This document shows, piece by piece, positions 53,102 through 62,344 of a DNA stretch of 64,000 nucleotides; the stretch's first letter is position 1; each line of letters starts with the position of its first letter. The translations under genes and the position numbers were made by a program. The stretch is from Marinospirillum sp031581385 (GTDB taxonomy: Bacteria; Pseudomonadota; Gammaproteobacteria; Pseudomonadales; Halomonadaceae). The stretch is from positions 2,418,001 to 2,482,000 of the forward strand of contig NZ_CP085242.1 of the NCBI RefSeq assembly GCF_044810985.1, read 5' to 3'. The notes under the pieces were generated by a model. That model did not search any database, had not been told where the DNA came from, and saw only the letters and a list, made by a program, of their open reading frames with translations.

Positions 53102-53623
53102 ATGAAAAAAATCGAATTGATTTTTGAGCGCTTCCTGTGGAGTTCGCGGTTTTTGATCCTGATCGCAGTGATTGCCAGCTTGCTGGGCTCGTTGGTGCTG
53201 TTTGTGGTGGGTACTTTGGACATCATCCAGGTGGCCTCTAAAACAGTTGGTTATTACCTGGGTCATGCGGAGCAGAGTGTTCACGATTTTATTGTCACCG
53301 ATATTATTATCGCCATCGATATCTACCTGGTGGCGGTGGTTTTGCTGATATTCGGGGCGGGAATATACAGGTTGTTTATATCCACCATAGATGAGTCGGA
53401 AGCAAGCGGAACAGGACACCCTTTCAATATCCAGACATTTGATGAGCTGAAGGACAAGATTGTTCGGGTTGTCATTCTTGCTGTAATCATTGAGTTTTTC
53501 CGGGCTGTTGTTGACATCAGTTTTTCAACACCCCTGGATGCAATCTATTTGGCGCTGTCGGTTCTGGCACTGGCTGCATCTCTTTATCTTATGAGTGTGA
53601 GTCAGCATAAAAGTCATAAATAG
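53102..53623 (+). CDS. yqhA: YqhA-family (UPF0114) inner-membrane protein
   Basis: A 173-residue protein with four predicted TM segments and the family N-terminus KIELIFERFLWSSRFLILIAVIASLLGSL. Further signatures are DIYLVAVVLLIFGAGIYRLFIS and ILAVIIEFFRAVVDI. The function of YqhA is not established. It lies 32 bp after the diguanylate cyclase gene and may be cotranscribed. The 146 bp that follow, up to the modC stop, show no gene. Confidence 0.85.
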   Translation: MKKIELIFERFLWSSRFLILIAVIASLLGSLVLFVVGTLDIIQVASKTVGYYLGHAEQSVHDFIVTDIIIAIDIYLVAVVLLIFGAGIYRLFISTIDESEASGTGHPFNIQTFDELKDKIVRVVILAVIIEFFRAVVDISFSTPLDAIYLALSVLALAASLYLMSVSQHKSHK

Positions 53624-53768
53624 AAAAAATAATTTCAGTCGCTATTATGTTGTTCTTGTCGCAGGGTCTGGTTGGATCGCAACCCAGGCACCCCGGGTAG
53701 CCACAGCTATCATAAAAAGATGCCCTGTGCGGCTTGTGCCTCGCAAAGAAATGCGCCGGAGTAAAAAA

Positions 53769-54869
53769 TCACGCAAAAAGATGCAGTTCGCGCCCCAGCA
53801 GGCTGAGGCTGATATTCATGCCTTGTTTGAGTTGCTGGCGCTGGACGAAGTGCTGGGGCACGTAAAAGCGTAGTGGCCATTGGCTGGCATGTTGCGGGCG
53901 GATCGCCAGGCTGGCGTGGGGGCCCAGGGTGACGAGTTCTTCAATCCGACCTTTGATGGGGTTTTCGCGGTCACCAGCCACGGGTCGATCCGGGCGGTGC
54001 ATGATCAGGCTGTGGGGTGGAGCCATCCAGGTAACCCGTTGATTCTTTTGGAAGCCTTTTTGATAAGGCAAAGTGAGGGTAAGACCGCTCCAGTCGAGCT
54101 GTAAAGCTTCTTTTGTATTACTGAGAACCCGCCCTTCAAAGAGGTTTTGCATGCCCAGTAGGCGTGCGACAGTGGGGCTGGCTGGCCTTTGCATCAGACA
54201 CTCCGGCTTGGCAACCTGAAGCACCTGACCGTGATGCAGCACACAGATACGATCTGCCAGCTGCAGGGCTTCTTCCAGGTCATGAGTGACCAGCAGGGTA
54301 GGTACAGCAATTTCCTGACGCAGCAAGGCCAGTTCCCGACGCAGCTTCTGTCGGGTGGCCTGATCCACGGCGGAGAAGGGTTCATCCAGTAACAAGGCAC
54401 GAGGGCGGGCAATCAGAGCGCGCGCCAGAGCAACCCTCTGGCGCTGTCCCCCGGAAAGTTCTGCGGGTTTGCGATCTTCCAGGCCCTTGAGATGAACCCT
54501 TTCCAGCCATTCCTTGGCGAGATTGATGGCTTGTTTTCTGGATAGGCCTTTCAGTGGAATCAGCAGGTTATCCAGAGCAGTTAAATGCGGAAAGAGCGCA
54601 TAGCTTTGAAAAACCATCCCCAGCCTGCGTTTTTCCGGTGCCAGCAGGATGCCCTTGTTGCTGTCCAGCCAGCAGTGTTCTCCTGAATGAATCTGGCCTC
54701 TGGCCTGGGTGTAAAGACCGGCCAGGCTGCGCAGCAGGGTGGTTTTGCCGCTGCCTGAAGGCCCCAGTAAAGCGACCAGTTCACCGGGCTGGCAGTTGAT
54801 TTTGACCTCCAGGGGGATGGGGTCGGTTGCCTTCAGCTGAAAGCAGAGGTCCGGGCTGGAGTCATTCAT
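53769..54869 (-). CDS. modC: Molybdate ABC transporter ATP-binding protein
   Basis: A 366-residue ATPase with Walker A GPSGSGKTT, signature LSGGQRQRVALARAL, Walker B LLLDEPFSAVD and VTHDLEEALQLADR. The C-terminal ~90 residues form a TOBE/Mop-like oxyanion-sensing domain. It powers molybdate uptake and is the last gene of the arx-like operon, overlapping modB by 8 bp. It supplies metal for the molybdopterin enzyme encoded upstream. Confidence 0.9.
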   Translation of the reverse strand: MNDSSPDLCFQLKATDPIPLEVKINCQPGELVALLGPSGSGKTTLLRSLAGLYTQARGQIHSGEHCWLDSNKGILLAPEKRRLGMVFQSYALFPHLTALDNLLIPLKGLSRKQAINLAKEWLERVHLKGLEDRKPAELSGGQRQRVALARALIARPRALLLDEPFSAVDQATRQKLRRELALLRQEIAVPTLLVTHDLEEALQLADRICVLHHGQVLQVAKPECLMQRPASPTVARLLGMQNLFEGRVLSNTKEALQLDWSGLTLTLPYQKGFQKNQRVTWMAPPHSLIMHRPDRPVAGDRENPIKGRIEELVTLGPHASLAIRPQHASQWPLRFYVPQHFVQRQQLKQGMNISLSLLGRELHLFA

Positions 54870-55542
54870 GGTTCTTCACCGGTTTGCGCACGCGTAGCTG
54901 TCCCAGCCATTGCAGCAACAGCAAACTGAAGAAGGCCAGAGCCAGCAGGAGCAGTGCCATCTGTCCGGCGGCCTGCATGTTGAAGGCCTGCACCTGATCA
55001 TAGATGGCAATAGCCAGGGTACGGGTTTCGCCTTCCAGATTGCCACCGACCATCAGCACCACACCAAACTCACCCAGGGTATGGGTGAAGGTGAGCAGAA
55101 AAGCACCCAGCAGACCCGGCCAGACCAGGGGCAGTTCAATGCGAATCAAGGCCTGCCAGGGGTTGAGACCACAAACGCGGGCAGCATCCCGGATTTCCGG
55201 GTCGATATTACCGAAGGCATGCATCAGCGGCTGAACGGCAAAAGGCAGGTTGGCGAGAATACAGGCCAGCAGCAGGCCTTCAAAGCTGAACGCCAGTTGG
55301 TGACCGAACAGGCTGTACCAGAGCTGGCCGAAAGGGGCTTCACCGGAAATGGCGACCAGAAAGTAATAGCCCAGTACGGTGGGGGGCAAAACCAGTGGCA
55401 GAAAAACCAGGCTTTGAATCCAGTTGCCGGCAGGCAGTTGTTTCCAGGCCAGGGCACGGCCCAGAAAAATACCCACCGGGAGCAACAGCAGGCTGGTGAA
55501 AAGCGCCAGGCGCAGGGAGATTTCCAGAGCCTGCCATTCCAT
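54862..55542 (-). CDS. modB: Molybdate ABC transporter permease
   Basis: A 226-residue permease with five TM segments, matching ModB: ALEISLRLALFTSLLLLPVG, FLPLVLPPTVLGYYFLVAIS, the EAA loop AARVCGLNPWQALIRIELP and FTHTLGEFGVVLMVGGN. It forms the membrane channel with ModC and takes substrate from ModA. It overlaps modC by 8 bp and begins directly at the modA stop. Confidence 0.92.
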   Translation of the reverse strand: MEWQALEISLRLALFTSLLLLPVGIFLGRALAWKQLPAGNWIQSLVFLPLVLPPTVLGYYFLVAISGEAPFGQLWYSLFGHQLAFSFEGLLLACILANLPFAVQPLMHAFGNIDPEIRDAARVCGLNPWQALIRIELPLVWPGLLGAFLLTFTHTLGEFGVVLMVGGNLEGETRTLAIAIYDQVQAFNMQAAGQMALLLLALAFFSLLLLQWLGQLRVRKPVKNHE

Positions 55543-56301
55543 TTACGGTGCTCCGAAACCAAAGCTCTGCAGTTTTTCGATCACTTCCGGCTTTTGCAGG
55601 TGGGTATAAAAGGCTTCAGCAGCGGGCCCGGCGTTGTTCATCAGCACCATGCTTTGTTGCAAAGGTGGGTGCTGGTCATCGGCAATCAGCCAGGCTTGAC
55701 CCTCCAGCTGGCGTGGCTGGATCAGGGGCCAGGCAATAATACCGGCGGAAACGGCTCCGGCCAGTACAAACTGCACGGACTGGGCCGCATTTTCACCCTT
55801 GACCAGTTGCGAATCCGGCAGATCCAGATCCATATATTCCAGCCAGCCCATCGCAGCAACTCCGTAGGGGGCATGGCGAGGATTGGCAATCGAGATCTTG
55901 CTTTCCGCGTTGCTTTGCAACCAGGTGCGCAGGGCGGATTCGGCAGTTTCTGCATTCAGTTTCCGGTGCGAATAAAAAGCCAGACGACCTCGTGCATAAT
56001 CAGTACCGGCATCACGGGTCAATCCAGCTTCATGCAGGATGGCAACGTAATCGGCATTGGCCGAAAAATACAGCTCAAAGGGTGCGCCCTGGCGTAACTG
56101 GCCGGCAAAAACACCGGAAGAGCCGTAGGTGATCTGCAGGCGCAAATCCGGGTTCAGGGTTTCAAAGTCTTTCTGGATTTCAGGTAAAGCCACTTGCAGA
56201 TCAGCGGCGGCGGCAACACGGCTGGTGTTCTGCGCGAACAGGGGGCTATTGAAGAACAGCAGCAGGGCAAGAACGCAAAGCAAAGGATAACGTTTAGCCA
56301 T
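55543..56301 (-). CDS. modA: Molybdate-binding periplasmic protein
   Basis: A 252-residue binding protein with a signal peptide (YPLLCVLALLLFFNSPLFA) and ModA-type regions: VAAAADLQVALPEIQKDFE, ITYGSSGVFAGQLRQGAPFE (oxyanion serines), SISIANPRHAPYGVAA-like KISIANPRHAPYGVAAM. It captures molybdate or tungstate for ModBC. Its start overlaps the FKBP gene by 8 bp, so molybdate uptake is wired into the same message as the Mo enzyme. Confidence 0.9.
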   Translation of the reverse strand: MAKRYPLLCVLALLLFFNSPLFAQNTSRVAAAADLQVALPEIQKDFETLNPDLRLQITYGSSGVFAGQLRQGAPFELYFSANADYVAILHEAGLTRDAGTDYARGRLAFYSHRKLNAETAESALRTWLQSNAESKISIANPRHAPYGVAAMGWLEYMDLDLPDSQLVKGENAAQSVQFVLAGAVSAGIIAWPLIQPRQLEGQAWLIADDQHPPLQQSMVLMNNAGPAAEAFYTHLQKPEVIEKLQSFGFGAP

Positions 56302-56773
56302 TGAGGGGTTTCCATTGCAGAGGCTGGTGGTCGATGCTGCTTCGGGGGTTCATCACCGCAGGCTCCACTTTCTGAACTTCAATTTCCCAGGTCAGGGTTT
56401 GCCCGGCCAGAGGGTGATTACCATCCAGAAGCGCACCCTGCTCGGTCAGTTTGACAACTCTGAGAGTGAATTTACCCTGTTGTCCGCCCGGTGAAAAGGT
56501 CATGCCCGGCTGGATGTCGCCGGGTGGCAGATGCTCTTTTACGGCTTCAAAAACCAGCTCCGGGCGGTGAGGGCCAAAAGCCTGTTCCGGCTCCAGGGTG
56601 ATACGCTTACTGTCACCGACTTCACAGCCCAGCAGCTGTTCTTCCAGCGCAGGCAGCAGTTGTTTTTTACCGGGCTGAAAGTGCAGGGTCTGAGCATCGG
56701 GATTCAGACACTGGCCTTCTTCATTCAATAAGTGATAGTCAGCGGTGACCTGAGTGGAGTTGGAGATTTTCAT
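56294..56773 (-). CDS. FKBP-type peptidyl-prolyl isomerase, SlyD-like
   Basis: A 159-residue FKBP with the SlyD-type layout: QVTADYHLLNEEGQCLNPD, an IF-domain-containing centre (EVGDSKRITLEPEQAFGPH) and the return strand ALLDGNHPLAGQTLTWEIEV. It lacks SlyD's histidine-rich nickel tail. It is a folding catalyst. Its place between the TorD-type chaperone and modA suggests that it helps mature the molybdoenzyme subunits. Start 56773 (MKISNSTQ) is favoured; an in-frame ATG at 56797 is possible. Confidence 0.85.
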   Translation of the reverse strand: MKISNSTQVTADYHLLNEEGQCLNPDAQTLHFQPGKKQLLPALEEQLLGCEVGDSKRITLEPEQAFGPHRPELVFEAVKEHLPPGDIQPGMTFSPGGQQGKFTLRVVKLTEQGALLDGNHPLAGQTLTWEIEVQKVEPAVMNPRSSIDHQPLQWKPLNG

Positions 56774-56774
56774 A

Positions 56775-57692
56775 CTAGCCCTTGTGTTTGATTCCACTGC
56801 CCGGTGGCTTCATGCTGCCATTGTCCATGCCGGTTTCCCGACAATCGGGGCAGACCAGTATATGCTCGTGAGCGACACCGGCTGTTTTCAGACGGCTGAT
56901 CATTTCCGCCAGAGCTTCACCGGCCGTGAAAGTGATACCGCAGGCCTGACACTGGATCTCTTCATCCGGCCGGGCATCAGCTGCTGCTTCTCTCTGCTCA
57001 GGGGCTTCACGGGCAGGCTTTACAGAGGATTCAGCGTTGATCGGAAGCAGGGTTTTAAGGGTGGTTAAATCAGCTTCCAGCTGGATTCGAGTCATTTCAA
57101 TCAAGTCCAGCCAGGTTGAACTCAACTGATACTCTTCAGTGGCGGCCTGAGCTTTCTTCACCAGTTGCTGAATGCCGGGCAGGGTGTAGTTGTTGATGAA
57201 GCTGCCCATATCCTGAATGGCCTGGTTCTGGAAAGCAGGCTCGTCACCGGCCTCTTCCAGCAGTTGCGCCAGCACCCAGGCCAGCCACTGCAGATTCAAA
57301 GCCAGGTGATCGGGCAAATCATGAAAAGCCTGGTCTTTTTCCAGTTGATAACGCAGATAGTAAACCTGCATCGCCTGGGTGGAGGTGCCCATGACGCCGC
57401 CATCCAGATAATAACCCAGGTTAAGGGGTGCCGGTGCCGGGGGAGTCAAAAACAGGCGACTGTATTCCTTGATCAGTCCCAGCTCATTATCGAGTTGATT
57501 CAGAGATGTCTGCAGATGTTCGGGTGTGATGGCCGGCAGGTCTTTTGCCAGAGATTTCAGATCCTCCAGGAGTTCATCTTTCAGATGGGCCGCAGTCAGG
57601 TCTTCCTGGGCTGCCAGAAAAACACGTGCCATGCACAGGTAGAACTCAGCACGCGGCATCAAGGCAGGAAGTTGTGGGGGTAGAGCGTTCAT
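56775..57692 (-). CDS. arxD: TorD/DmsD-type molybdoenzyme maturation chaperone (ArxD-like)
   Basis: A 305-residue cytoplasmic chaperone. The all-helical TorD core (~15-205) has EYSRLFLTPPAPAPLNLGYY and related helices. An unusual C-terminal extension (~245-290) carries IQCQACGITF and HILVCPDCRETG, two CxxC pairs that probably bind zinc. TorD proteins protect the apo-enzyme and check cofactor loading before Tat export. Its position after the NrfD-type subunit matches arxD in the arx operon of Alkalilimnicola ehrlichii. The gene name is inferred from this order. Confidence 0.8.
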   Translation of the reverse strand: MNALPPQLPALMPRAEFYLCMARVFLAAQEDLTAAHLKDELLEDLKSLAKDLPAITPEHLQTSLNQLDNELGLIKEYSRLFLTPPAPAPLNLGYYLDGGVMGTSTQAMQVYYLRYQLEKDQAFHDLPDHLALNLQWLAWVLAQLLEEAGDEPAFQNQAIQDMGSFINNYTLPGIQQLVKKAQAATEEYQLSSTWLDLIEMTRIQLEADLTTLKTLLPINAESSVKPAREAPEQREAAADARPDEEIQCQACGITFTAGEALAEMISRLKTAGVAHEHILVCPDCRETGMDNGSMKPPGSGIKHKG

Positions 57693-57758
57693 TCAATCAG
57701 ACTCCTGATATTCAAGGTGGAAGCCCCTGTTTGCACAGAGGCTTCCAGTGGTTGCCGA

Positions 57759-58955
57759 CTAGCTGACTGTTGCAGCCTGCTGTGGCGTCGCATCATTGCT
57801 GATGTGATCCGGTACCGCGGAGAGGTTAAAGAACTTCTCACCCAGTACATAGAGTACAAAGATCATCGCCCAACCCATGAGGGTCAGTGCCCACTCGGTG
57901 GCCGAGGGGGTGTAGGCAATCAGGTCGGGAACCCAGGTTCCCTTGAATAGGGGGACAACCTGACCACCGACCACGAAGTAGAAGCGCTCAGCAAAGAGGC
58001 CCAGCATGACCAGAACGGAGGCCAGTACCTGCATGTTCATCTGGTTGCGCAGGCTGCTCTTCAGCAGGATGATGAAAGGCAGCAGTAGACCTACCCACAA
58101 AGCCAAGTGGTAGATAGCGGATGAAAGCAGGTAATCCGACCACACCAGACTGATTTCGGGGTTGTTGGTGTAAAGGCCGGTGATGGCTCTGACCACAATC
58201 AACAACAGGGTGCCGCCAATCAAGGCTGCAAACAGCTTGGGCAGGGCACCGGTCATCAGGTTTTGCAGGGGCTGGCACATATTTTCGCGCTTGAAGCCGT
58301 GAGCCAGATAAGCAAAAAACACGATCACAGCCAGGCCGGTGGTGATGGCCGTCAAGTAGAAGTAGATCGGCATCAGGGCATCGAACCAGAAGGGGCGCAT
58401 GCTCATCATGCCGAAGATCAGTGCCAGATTGCCACTGGCCAGCAACACCAGGATAAAAGAGGCGATCCCTACCTGTTTGGTGGTCTTGCTGTCCCATTCA
58501 CCAGTATCCATTTTGCGGAATTTCCACAACAGGAAAAGCAGATCCAGGGTATAGAAAACCCCCATCCAGAACATGGCGGATTGTGCCTGAAAGTTCAGCG
58601 GAATGGCCCAGAGCATGCGGAAGGTATTACCCAATTCCAGAGCCAGTACCGTCATGCCTGAAACCAGCACAATAAAGGCCAGGTAAATGCAGCGTTTGGC
58701 AAGGGGGTAGTATTGCTTGAACCCAAACACCAGAGGCAGGGAGGCCAGAAGCCCCAGACCTGAAGACGCCAGAGCGAAGTACAGGTAGGTGGCAATGGGC
58801 TGGCCCCAGGGCAGGGTGGACGAGGTGTTGAAAGAAGAGTGGCCCTGGCTGCTGATTTGCACCAGTGCAAAAATCAGACAGACCAGAAAAACCACACCGG
58901 AAATCACCAGCAGGCCGGAGCCCGCCTTGCCTTTCATAATGTTGGTATCACTCAT
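57759..58955 (-). CDS. arxC: NrfD/PsrC-type quinone-interacting membrane subunit (ArxC-like)
   Basis: A 398-residue inner-membrane protein with about ten TM segments, of the polysulfide-reductase C/NrfD family (FALASSGLGLLASLPLVFGF, LLASGNLALIFGMMSMRPFW, ERFYFVVGGQVVPL). It passes electrons between the Fe-S subunit and the quinone pool. Its length fits the long NrfD subclass rather than the shorter DmsC type. It overlaps the Fe-S gene by 4 bp. Confidence 0.82.
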   Translation of the reverse strand: MSDTNIMKGKAGSGLLVISGVVFLVCLIFALVQISSQGHSSFNTSSTLPWGQPIATYLYFALASSGLGLLASLPLVFGFKQYYPLAKRCIYLAFIVLVSGMTVLALELGNTFRMLWAIPLNFQAQSAMFWMGVFYTLDLLFLLWKFRKMDTGEWDSKTTKQVGIASFILVLLASGNLALIFGMMSMRPFWFDALMPIYFYLTAITTGLAVIVFFAYLAHGFKRENMCQPLQNLMTGALPKLFAALIGGTLLLIVVRAITGLYTNNPEISLVWSDYLLSSAIYHLALWVGLLLPFIILLKSSLRNQMNMQVLASVLVMLGLFAERFYFVVGGQVVPLFKGTWVPDLIAYTPSATEWALTLMGWAMIFVLYVLGEKFFNLSAVPDHISNDATPQQAATVS

Positions 58956-59713
58956 GATTTATCCCCTTTACCCGAAGGCTGGAAAGCGGGCACACCAGCA
59001 CCGACACCCAGGTAGTAAACCTGGGGCTTATTACCGGTATGATCTTTCAGACGCACGCCGTGTTTATCACCAATCAGCTGGTTAACCTGACTTTCAGGGT
59101 TGTCCAGATCGCCGAAGTAGCGGGCCTTGGGTGCACAGGTGCGTACACAGGCCGGCACATACTCTTTGACCGCCGGGTCGTCTTCATCCAGATTCACGGT
59201 GCCAGCAGGTGCCTGGCTGGTTTTGTGGTGGCAGAAGGTGCACTTGGACACCACGCCGGGAGGCTGGATACCAATGCCTCGGCTCCAGTCTTCATCAGGA
59301 CTCTGATAGGGCGGACTCCACATTTGCCCATTATCCCCCGGAAAGATTTCGCGCAGATCCGGTTCCAGCAAGGGCTTTTCATCCACATAAAAGCGCACGC
59401 CGTATGGGCAGGCAATCATGCAGTATTTGCAGCCGATGCATTTGTTCCAGTCCACAAAAACCACACCACCGGCTTCTTCATCTTTGTAGGTGGCGCGGGT
59501 TGGGCAGACATGCACACAGGAAGGGCTTTCACACTGCATGCAGGGTCTGGGCAGCCATTTCATCTGGCCGCTGGGATATTCTCCTTCGTGGTAGTAAAGG
59601 ACATCCTGCCAGCTTTCACCGGGCAGGGTGTTGTTTTCCATGGAGCAGGCGGTGGAACAGGCTTGGCAGCCGGTGCACTTGTCCAGGTCGATGACCATTC
59701 CCCATTTAGGCAT
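58952..59713 (-). CDS. arxB: Four-cluster [4Fe-4S] electron-transfer subunit (ArxB-like)
   Basis: A 253-residue ferredoxin-type subunit with four cysteine sets: CTGCQACSTAC, CMQCESPSCVHVC, CIGCKYCMIACPYG, and CTFC together with CVRTCAP. It wires the molybdopterin subunit to the membrane subunit, as PsrB, TtrB, ArrB and ArxB do. There is no signal peptide, so export would be in complex with the Tat-bearing catalytic subunit. It lies 24 bp downstream of the catalytic gene. Confidence 0.87.
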   Translation of the reverse strand: MPKWGMVIDLDKCTGCQACSTACSMENNTLPGESWQDVLYYHEGEYPSGQMKWLPRPCMQCESPSCVHVCPTRATYKDEEAGGVVFVDWNKCIGCKYCMIACPYGVRFYVDEKPLLEPDLREIFPGDNGQMWSPPYQSPDEDWSRGIGIQPPGVVSKCTFCHHKTSQAPAGTVNLDEDDPAVKEYVPACVRTCAPKARYFGDLDNPESQVNQLIGDKHGVRLKDHTGNKPQVYYLGVGAGVPAFQPSGKGDKS

Positions 59714-59737
59714 TTTGGTTACTCCTCAGATATTCGG

Positions 59738-62224
59738 TTAAACACGTTCCAGGGAAACTTTGCCGGTGTAATAACTGGCAAGCCCTGAAATCGGGTCAGA
59801 AACGTTGGCGGTAATTTCACTGGAGTTGCCGGGGCCTCTGTTTTTAGCCCAGCGTCCCTGTGCCCAGTGTCCGAATTCAAACGGGAGGATCACCGTGTCG
59901 GGTCGGTGTGAAGCAACATAGCGGCATTCCGCTTCTATGGTGCCGACATCCGATTTCAGTTTGACCCAGTCACCATTGGCAATGCCACGCTGACGAGCTG
60001 TTTCCGGGTTGATTTCCAGGTAAACAGTGTCGTTGCCACCAGCCACTGGCTGGTGAATGCAAATGGCCTGGGGCAGGTTGGCACCCCGACCTTCAGCATG
60101 CATGGGGGTCTTCGGAGTCACCAGATGAAGGTCACCCTTGCCGCCGGTATAGCGGGGTTCGAGCCACTGAATCAGACCGGCACGATCGGCACTGATGCCT
60201 GTTTCTTTCTGGATGTAGTCGGCATGTTCATCCAGTTGCCGGGAGCGCAGCTCAAATTTGCCGGACGGTGTTTTCAGCAGTTTCTGCTTCACTTCCGCAG
60301 GTGTCATTTTCTTGCTGTAGCTTTCACCTTCCCATTCGTAGAATTCACCGCGAATCTGCTTCCAGTGGTAAGGCTTGCGATACCAGACGCCTTTCTCCTT
60401 CCAGGATTCGAAGTCGTTGACACCATTATCACCCGGCTGGGCGCGGAAGCCTTCGGCCAGGTGGCGCAGAACATTTTCCGTACTTTCCAGTGCGTGATAG
60501 TAGTCACTCATGGGGCCGTTGATGCGTTTGCCCAGTTCGATCAGGATGTCACCATAAACCTTGGTGTCATACAGAGGGTCGACGGCCGGGGTGCGCAGCT
60601 GGGTCATTGGGTAGCCCTGGAAGGGATAGGTCGGCGCATCCTGCAGACGTTCCAGATAAGTGTGATCCGGTAGGATAATGTCCGCATACATGGCGGTTTC
60701 ACCGGGGAAGGGCGAGGTGTCGATGACAAACACATCCTTGAGTGCTTCTTCCCAGACCTGCGGGTTGGGCGCTGACCAGATGGGGTTGGTCAGGTAGAAC
60801 ATGGCCGTGTCCATGGTGTAAGGGTCAGCATTCAGGTGGTTCTGGGCCACCTCCTGAATCATGTTCCCGACCAGTGGCCAGCGATCCGTGCCCTTCATGT
60901 CGATGCGCGGATAGCGTCCATCCATGCGTTTGGCATGATCGTCCATATAGTCTTCGGGGCTGACCGGCATGGGGCCATAGGCGGGACCCATTTGATAGAA
61001 GAGACCGCCTTCAGCAAACAGGGAACCCACCAGTGCATTCAGGCTGTGAATGGCCATACCATTATAAGTGCCGTTGGTGTGACCAGCTGCGCCCCTCTCA
61101 AAAAGGGCGATACCCGGACGGGTGGAGCCAAACTCAATGGCTGTTTTGCGAATGTCTTCGGCTTTTATACCGGTGACACCTTCCGCCCATTCCGGCGTAC
61201 GATCCTTGACTTCCAGATTCCACCAATCGGTCAGGCCGTAAACCCAGTTTTCCTGGAAACTGCCTTCAGGGATGGTCTGGCCTGCCTTGAAGCTTTGTCC
61301 CTCGTCCCGGAAGTCACCGACAAACTCTTTGTCCCACAGGCCTTCGGTCATGATCACATTAGCCAGCGCCAGGGCAAAGGCACCATCGGTACCCGGCTTG
61401 ATGTAGAGGGCACGGTCTGCCGCAGCCATGGTCGGACTCATGCGGACATCAACACAGGTGATGCGGGTGCGGGGACTTTTTTCCCGCATGACACCCCACT
61501 GCTGCATATTGTTGTTGTAGGGGCGGAAGGACTCCAGAAAGCTGGCACCAATGATCAACAGATAATTGGTGTTAGCATAATCATAGGCACTGTAAGAGCT
61601 GTTGCCATCGGTCATTTGCTTGGCTTTTTTGGAGCCATCCGCGCAAATTGAAGAGTGACCAATGGAAAAGTTGGGTGAGCCATAGAGTTTGCCGAATGCC
61701 CCTTGCAAACCGGCATCCGATGCACCCCAGCCGCGACCGTAGAAGGATACAAAGCGGTGGGATTCATTGTTGTCGCGCAGCTTGTTCATACGTGCGGCAA
61801 CGGTATCCAGCGCTTCATCCCAGGAAATGGGAACAAAACCGGGATCTTCATCCCGACCTTTGTTGGGATTGGTGCGCTTCATGGGGCCTTTGAAGCGATC
61901 CGGGTCATAAAGAATATAGGAACCCAGATGCCCTTTGGGGCAAAGTTTGCCGTTGGAGATCGGGTGCTCACTGCTGCCGTACATGCCGTGCACCCGTCCA
62001 TCGGTGGTGTAAACATCAATCCCGCAGCGTGCCGGACACTGGTGGCAGATGTTCTTGGTGATGGTGGTTTCACCGCGGGGTCGTGCTGCCCGCGCTTCGC
62101 TGGTTTGCGTTAAGCCTGTTAAACCTGTGACACCGGCAGCGGCAGCACCTGCTGCACCTGCGGTACCACTGGCCTGCAGGAAACGCCTTCTACTCATCAT
62201 GGCCTGAAAGATTTTCATTGCCAT
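59738..62224 (-). CDS. arxA: Arx-type molybdopterin oxidoreductase, probable anaerobic arsenite oxidase
   Basis: An 828-residue DMSO-reductase-family enzyme. A twin-arginine signal (SRRRFLQA at 11-18) directs export. C60, C63, C67 and C95 bind a [4Fe-4S] cluster. The motif SFYGRGWGASD has GRGWG at 163-167, which I recall as the signature separating ArxA from ArrA. C194 (HSSICADG) is a candidate Mo ligand. Arx enzymes oxidise arsenite to arsenate anaerobically and feed electrons to the quinone pool. The operon order, ModABC and the adjacent ACR3 gene support arsenic metabolism. Alternatives are ArrA-type arsenate reductase or a PsrA/TtrA-like sulfur enzyme; direction of catalysis cannot be proven by eye. 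Confidence 0.75.
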   Translation of the reverse strand: MAMKIFQAMMSRRRFLQASGTAGAAGAAAAGVTGLTGLTQTSEARAARPRGETTITKNICHQCPARCGIDVYTTDGRVHGMYGSSEHPISNGKLCPKGHLGSYILYDPDRFKGPMKRTNPNKGRDEDPGFVPISWDEALDTVAARMNKLRDNNESHRFVSFYGRGWGASDAGLQGAFGKLYGSPNFSIGHSSICADGSKKAKQMTDGNSSYSAYDYANTNYLLIIGASFLESFRPYNNNMQQWGVMREKSPRTRITCVDVRMSPTMAAADRALYIKPGTDGAFALALANVIMTEGLWDKEFVGDFRDEGQSFKAGQTIPEGSFQENWVYGLTDWWNLEVKDRTPEWAEGVTGIKAEDIRKTAIEFGSTRPGIALFERGAAGHTNGTYNGMAIHSLNALVGSLFAEGGLFYQMGPAYGPMPVSPEDYMDDHAKRMDGRYPRIDMKGTDRWPLVGNMIQEVAQNHLNADPYTMDTAMFYLTNPIWSAPNPQVWEEALKDVFVIDTSPFPGETAMYADIILPDHTYLERLQDAPTYPFQGYPMTQLRTPAVDPLYDTKVYGDILIELGKRINGPMSDYYHALESTENVLRHLAEGFRAQPGDNGVNDFESWKEKGVWYRKPYHWKQIRGEFYEWEGESYSKKMTPAEVKQKLLKTPSGKFELRSRQLDEHADYIQKETGISADRAGLIQWLEPRYTGGKGDLHLVTPKTPMHAEGRGANLPQAICIHQPVAGGNDTVYLEINPETARQRGIANGDWVKLKSDVGTIEAECRYVASHRPDTVILPFEFGHWAQGRWAKNRGPGNSSEITANVSDPISGLASYYTGKVSLERV

Positions 62225-62344
62225 CTTCTCCTCATCAAGGGCTGGTTATTGTTATTGCTTCTTCCGTAAAGAACGTCCGTGCAGCCGGTTCCCTGGAGGT
62301 CTTTCTCTTCTTTGGTTGCGGGGGCAAAGCCTTTGCCGCACCGC

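Noticed and set aside
54910..56097. Rightward 395-codon frame opposite modB/modA
   Set aside because: Glutamine/glycine-rich translation with no family signal, fully covered by clear modA and modB genes.
59738..62224. Reading the molybdoenzyme as tetrathionate or polysulfide reductase
   Set aside because: The subunit plan would also fit, but GRGWG, the arx-like order and adjacent ACR3 favour an arsenic enzyme; kept only as an alternative.
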